This document shows, in pieces, positions 57,883 to 64,000 of a DNA stretch of 64,000 nucleotides. The stretch's first letter is position 1. Every line of letters starts with the position of its first letter. The DNA comes from Lampris incognitus (taxonomy: Eukaryota; Chordata; Actinopteri; Lampriformes; Lampridae). A model generated the notes under the pieces. The model worked only from the letters and a program-made list of their open reading frames with translations, was not told the origin of the DNA and did no database searches. Location: the NCBI RefSeq assembly GCF_029633865.1, contig NC_079211.1, forward strand, positions 142,643,345-142,707,344, given 5' to 3'. Made by a program: the position numbers and the translations under genes.

Positions 57883-58796
57883 CCACTTTAACCAAATTTC
57901 CCTTTTGGCCTTCGCATTAGTCAGTCGATATTCTCTTTAAGGGTGATTGCTGTGAAATCTGACAATTGTTTTTTTTTTTTTTTTTTTTGCAACAGCAGTA
58001 GTTCTCCACCGCTCGGCTGCCTTACGTCCGGTTCACAATCGGTCACACGCAGAGGGTGCAACCCCCTGCACAGATGCATGTCAACGGATTTGAACGACAG
58101 AAGAAATTCTGATAACGCTGGTGAAACGTGTTGCCAGATTAATAACTGATACTGACACTTCACATCTGTAGTGGCAAAAAATAGGGGCTAGTTGACGAGT
58201 AAAGGCCTGTATTTTTGACCCCGGCGAAGTCATCCTAACCTTGAATTGAATCATGTCCCGCTTTTCCTCATCCTGTTTGGTCCCTTTAGATATTAAGTTG
58301 CCTTATGTGCCGGTCCTTCCCCGCACTCCCCACCTCCATTTTGACACAAACTCTGCAGAGGTCACGACCAATGTAAATCCCAATATCAGCACCTAAAGGC
58401 GTCCCTTATCCTAAAAGCCTCCCCTCCCTACCCTGTATGCAGGTATAAGGACAGGGCACACGGGAAAGACTGGCATCGCCCTTTGCAGACCGGTTTATTT
58501 TCGCTCAGTCGGGTCGTTTGTTGTGCGTTGTATCAACAGGTCTAAACTGCATTTGCAGACGCGCCTGACTCCAGCGCCCGTGGCGACTGGCACAACACGG
58601 TTCCAAGTAAGGGATGATGCAGGACGGTCTGGGAATATTTACTCTCGCCGGGGCAAATATGAGCGAGGGCCCGCGTGCCCAAAGCACCGCCGTTATCCAT
58701 CAAGACGGTCAGAACTCTGTTGTCATTTATTTATATTTTGCATCCGAGCGCTCGTCCGTTAAAGAGTCCAGCGGTGTTTATGCGTTTGCATACAAC

Positions 58797-58798
<2 letters not shown>

Positions 58799-58833
<35 letters not shown>
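58799..58833. repeat. (GA)n microsatellite
   Basis: About 17 ga units. Confidence 0.95.
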
Positions 58834-58838
<5 letters not shown>

Positions 58839-58889
58839 GAAGGGGAAAAAAAAATCTGATTTGAAACTGAGATGGAAGTACACAAGACG

Positions 58890-59716
58890 TTGAAAAAAAC
58901 CTTTTTGTTTATTCAGAGAACACAGGAGTGTTTTCTTAAACCATTTACCACTTTAAAGCATACAGAGGGTATACAGACTCTTTGTTATTTCCGAGACGGA
59001 GGATATCACACCGTGTCTGGCGCCCTGGGCGCTCTGGAGACCGATGCAAAGACTCATGACCACAAAACACTCGGTATTATAACTACATTTAAAAAAAGAA
59101 AAGAAAAGAAGAAGCTTTTAGACAAATTCTGCACAAGCATTCGGTCATGTGAAACTTCCCGTTTATGCAGACATCTTGTTATTTACAGAGCGCGCGTGTA
59201 GGCACGCGCGTAAGATGCACAACGTAATACTGAATGAGGGCGCATTTTGACAGATTGGGTACAAAAGTGTCAAGTTCTGCTCATCTCTATCAATGTACAT
59301 GTCCGTATACTATACAAAAATAACAACCCCTTCGCTCGCAGCTCGCTCTGTTCGCGTTGTAAAAAGCTGTAAACATGGATTAAATATTTAAACACCTCTC
59401 ACAATGCTCTCTGCCCGTGGTTTGCGGTGACTAAAAATTATTTTTTTTGAAATTTTTTTTTTTTTTTGAAATCTTTTTTTTACACGGCGTCTGAATACCT
59501 GCCCGGCGCTGCGGCGCCCGGACAAAAGGCCTCATCCGTCTTTGCGTGTATTTGTGTGGATGTTTATGTGTCGCCGGACTGAAACGCGGCGGCAGATGTT
59601 TCAGATAATCTGACAAGTCTCTGAGCGTTCCCTGTTTAATGTGCCGAGGCCGTGTGGCACGCTGCCCGACTAGGCTGCATCTGTATAATTGCAGACCTAA
59701 AGGAAGAGTGAACCGG

Positions 59717-59772
<56 letters not shown>

Positions 59773-60915
59773 AAAACAACAACAATATTTGTAAGCTTTT
59801 CAGAAAAAAGCCTCCCAAATCATAGTAAGTAACACTGCGTAAAGCCACGACGTGGGGGGGGGGGGAAATGCAGCACTATCTGCAAAACATATGGCAGCGT
59901 GTCTGCGAGTGGTTGTGAACACTTCAGTACTGGCAAAGGCAGGCGTGTCGTCTCGTGGTCAAGGTTAACCTGGAAGGACACCGGTTTGTATATCCTGTGT
60001 CCTCCCAGCAATCGTGGACCCCGCCCCCACCCCCACCCCCACCCACTGTGCAAACAAACCGAAAATCTCAGAAGCAAATAAAAAATAATAAAAAATAATA
60101 AAAAATGTATTTTTCAATATGTTGGCTGACCGACTGTTCTCCCTTCTCGCCGTCTGCTGATATTTCGGACGTGTTTGGTCCATGTCGGGCACAATGACGA
60201 GAACAAGGTCGGACGTATTGTCACAATACTTTTGGCACATTCTTTTTCCGAAAGCGACATTCAGATATAAAAGGAAAAAAAAAATACTACACTTCAACAA
60301 CAACAACAAAAAAATAATAAAATAAAATAAAATAAACAACAAAAAAAAGACAGTCAAGTGCCACTAATAAGGTATCTATGACGGTACACGAGTATAACCA
60401 ATTGCACTTCAAAACAACTCAATAAAATTAATGCATGTATCCCAGACAACTCACCTTGTTTTTTTTCTCTTTCTAAGCTCCGTGCGGTTTTGTCTATCTC
60501 AGTCCCTATGATGCACTCTGGCACTCTTCCCAAATTTGGAATTCTGAATCAATTTTTGCACGAAACCGCATCCACCCCAGAACCTACAGACGCGTGGCGG
60601 CCTTGTCGGGCAGAATGTGCCGTGGTGTCCCTCTGCGTGTTGGCCCTGCATTAACAGTGGCTGTGGCTCTAAGTTGCTCGAAAGAGAGAGATGGGGGGGG
60701 GGGGGGGAGAGAGAGAGAGAGAGCACAGCGTCCTCCACCCTCCCTGCTTACGCTAAGGGCATCCACCTCCAAACAGAGAGGGGACAAATGGAAAGAAAAG
60801 GTTACGCGAAATAATAGAAGAGTCACCTATTCATCTGAGAGTGGACAGGCAGGCGGCCCTTTCTCCTGCAGCTTATGGGGGAGGAGGGGGGGGGGCGGCA
60901 TAGTGAGGGCGCAGT
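58890..60915 (-). other. egr3: 3' UTR of egr3
   Basis: Runs from the egr3 stop codon at 60916 to a minus-strand AATAAA (TTTATT at 58908-58913), about 2 kb, a length in keeping with other EGR3 genes. It holds a CA array at 59719-59772 and AT-rich stretches with ATTTA-type words, as expected for a short-lived immediate-early mRNA. The extent is inferred. Confidence 0.55.
59719..59772. repeat. (CA)n microsatellite in egr3 3' UTR
   Basis: About 27 ca units. Confidence 0.95.
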
Positions 60916-62073
<1,158 letters not shown>

Positions 62074-62400
62074 TCAATCCTTCACATGGTTTTCCAAACA
62101 TAAACAATGCAATAAAATGAGTGAGAAAGAAAGCGTGTGATATATGATGTATGATATATGATATATTACACTTCAATTGATGGAAAAAAAAGAAAAGTTT
62201 AAAAACTACTCTACTAAACGATGAACTTGCTTGATTTCAGTGACAGTCCTCTGTTAGTCCGAAACTCAGCTTCTCTGCATATTTCTGTAATAGTCTGCCA
62301 ACAAGAGATCCAAAATAAAGTCCAGTGCACTTCATGAACAAAATGTGATCGCTGTCAGACCTGTAAGTTAAACTGACTGACTGCTGCCTCGGAGACAGTG

Positions 62401-62416
62401 GCCTCTCTCTCTCTCT

Positions 62417-62448
<32 letters not shown>

Positions 62449-62451
62449 CTA
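62401..62451. repeat. (CT)n microsatellite
   Basis: A CT array with two ccc interruptions, in the egr3 upstream/intron region. Confidence 0.9.
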
Positions 62452-62819
62452 TCTCAGATCCCACAAGGCGTCATAAATCAAGACCTAAACACCCCCTTTG
62501 ATCCAGTCATTGTGTCCCACAGGAGGACAGCCAAGTTAAATGGGGCGAGATCTGATTTCTTTACAGCAGCGAGGATTATACGGCAGACGCCACCACTGCC
62601 ATCAAGCTCGGGGATTTAAGAAAAGTGTTTGCATGGGGGGGGGGGGCAGCCTGCACATGATGAGGAAAATTATAGCGTGCAGCGTTTGCTATCAGAACGC
62701 AGCTCTGACGCCATCAGTCTGCTGGACACTTTGTTGCCTTTATGATAATTTTTTGCACCAACTTCCTGCTTTTTACGGTGAACTCTGCTGTTTTACAATA
62801 TCCCACCGTGTGTGTAGCA

Positions 62820-62960
62820 TATACATATATTATATATATATGTGTGTGTGTATATATATATCATCCATTAACCATATATATATATATATTTAAATATATA
62901 TATATATTTACATGTATAGATGTATATAGATAATAGATATATATATAGATACCACTGTGT
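62820..62960. repeat. TA-rich compound microsatellite
   Basis: TA runs broken by GT, AAATATA and AGATA units. Confidence 0.85.
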
Positions 62961-64000
62961 TCACTCAGGTTAGATTTGAGAAGAATTTTCAACAGATTTT
63001 TTTTTTCATATCTATATATATTATATTTATATGAACAGATATAAAACAACCTGTCTTTCAATTTGCAAGAAATTATATATATTCAGTCCCAAGAATTTGG
63101 CTGAAGAACAATGTATGATGAAACAAACACAACCTAATTTTACATACGCTGCACGAGACTCATTTAAAACGGGAGGTGAACAGACATGGTGACACTTTTG
63201 GCATCTTTTTTTTTTTTTAATTTTAATATAACACTGAGAGGACGGTCCCAAAAAATAACGTACAGTAATCTAGTCCGCTGCCTGGGCGATGGGGATCCGA
63301 GCGGTGGGGTATTTAAACGGGACGAGTGACGTGAGAAATAAAAGCCACAATCCCTCTCTTGCGGGTCAGTCCCCCTCCACCTGCATGTCACGAGCTAAAA
63401 GATGTTTAATTCTGATTTTTCCAAAAAAAAAAAAAAACCTTGACAAGAGAGTGCTTTGCATTTACACCACCTCCTGTTGATTATGTAAATAAAGTTCCAA
63501 CTCTATTACACACCTACAGCAACATCTGTTAATCTGCCCGGATCGTGTTCCTGTCACACAGCACGTCTGCATCGGTGTGTGTGTGTGCGCGTACATACAG
63601 GAGTGTGTTCATGCAAACCGGGCGACGAACGTGTAACATTAAATTCATTACGGAGACGCCTTCAGGTGCTGAGAAAGCAGGCCGATCACAAATTGAGGTT
63701 TTGAAAATTTTAACGACCCCCCCCCCAAAAAAAAAAAAGATCAGGAAAACGATCATTTTGTGTTTTGACATTGTCTGACGATACAGTCAATAATTCTGCT
63801 CGGAGGTTATAACGCGTCAAAACGTCTTTTAGATTAAAAGTTGTTTTGGTTTTTTTTTAACTCAGTCTTGACCCGCTGCTGTGGAGGCGAGGCTGCGAGA
63901 CCGGCACTGCCTGAACGCTGAGGCGGACACACACACACCGGTCACCGCGGCTGCACATCGGTCACACCTACAGGCTCAGACACTCACCCCGCCATGAGCC

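Larger units (their letters stand above)
55200..58885. other. bin3-egr3 intergenic region
   Basis: Contains a minus-strand AATAAA at 55304-55309, a GT array, a 528-bp tandem duplication, a GA array and one unassigned ORF. No recognised gene. Confidence 0.5.

Noticed and set aside
58523..58762. Segment 58540-58606 with acceptor- and donor-like ends as an exon of the divergent Met-Ala-Glu gene
   Set aside because: The peptide (SKLHLQTRLTPAPVATGTTRFQ) is unknown and the splice signals are only fair; not enough to call.

Overview
This window is vertebrate nuclear DNA, almost certainly from a teleost fish. The genes are split by GT-AG introns, intergenic DNA is rich in dinucleotide microsatellites, and the repeats are fish-type (Tc1/mariner and hAT elements, a tRNA-derived SINE, LINE tails). 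I see no bacterial operons, phage or CRISPR. Three protein-coding genes can be reconstructed from the sequence.

Layout. 1-4427: a TIR repeat cut by the window edge, a 21-unit 31-bp minisatellite, and CpG-rich DNA that may hold the promoter and 5' UTR of the first gene. 4430-13439 (+): a long-chain acyl-CoA synthetase of the ACSL1/5/6 (possibly Acsl2) clade. Its 19 coding exons join without a frame error into 716 codons. 14.5-14.6 kb: convergent polyadenylation signals of this gene and the next one. 16073-54993 (-): bin3, a BAR-domain protein. Its 9 coding exons give 253 codons over 39 kb, and its introns hold several SINEs, at least two hAT elements with 8-bp target duplications, a TTF-zinc-finger transposase remnant, MITEs and a nested transposon. 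54.5-55.2 kb: the GC-rich bin3 promoter, with a possible divergent first exon. 55.2-58.9 kb: intergenic, with a 528-bp tandem duplication and one unassigned ORF. 58.9-62.0 kb (-): the 3' UTR and last exon of egr3, carrying three C2H2 zinc fingers. 62.0-64.0 kb: egr3 upstream or intron 1 sequence; the usual N-terminal exon is not found.

The genes do unrelated jobs: fatty-acid activation at ER or mitochondrial membranes (acsl), membrane and actin shaping (bin3), and activity-induced transcription (egr3). As far as I recall, BIN3 and EGR3 are also adjacent in human 8p21.3, which supports orthology. An acsl gene next to BIN3 is not something I know from mammals. I found no new molecular system. 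The best second-look items are a 1.2-kb Tc1 fold-back palindrome, two neighbouring acsl introns made almost wholly of transposable elements, a 31-bp minisatellite that is open in all three frames of one strand, and a possible bidirectional bin3 promoter.
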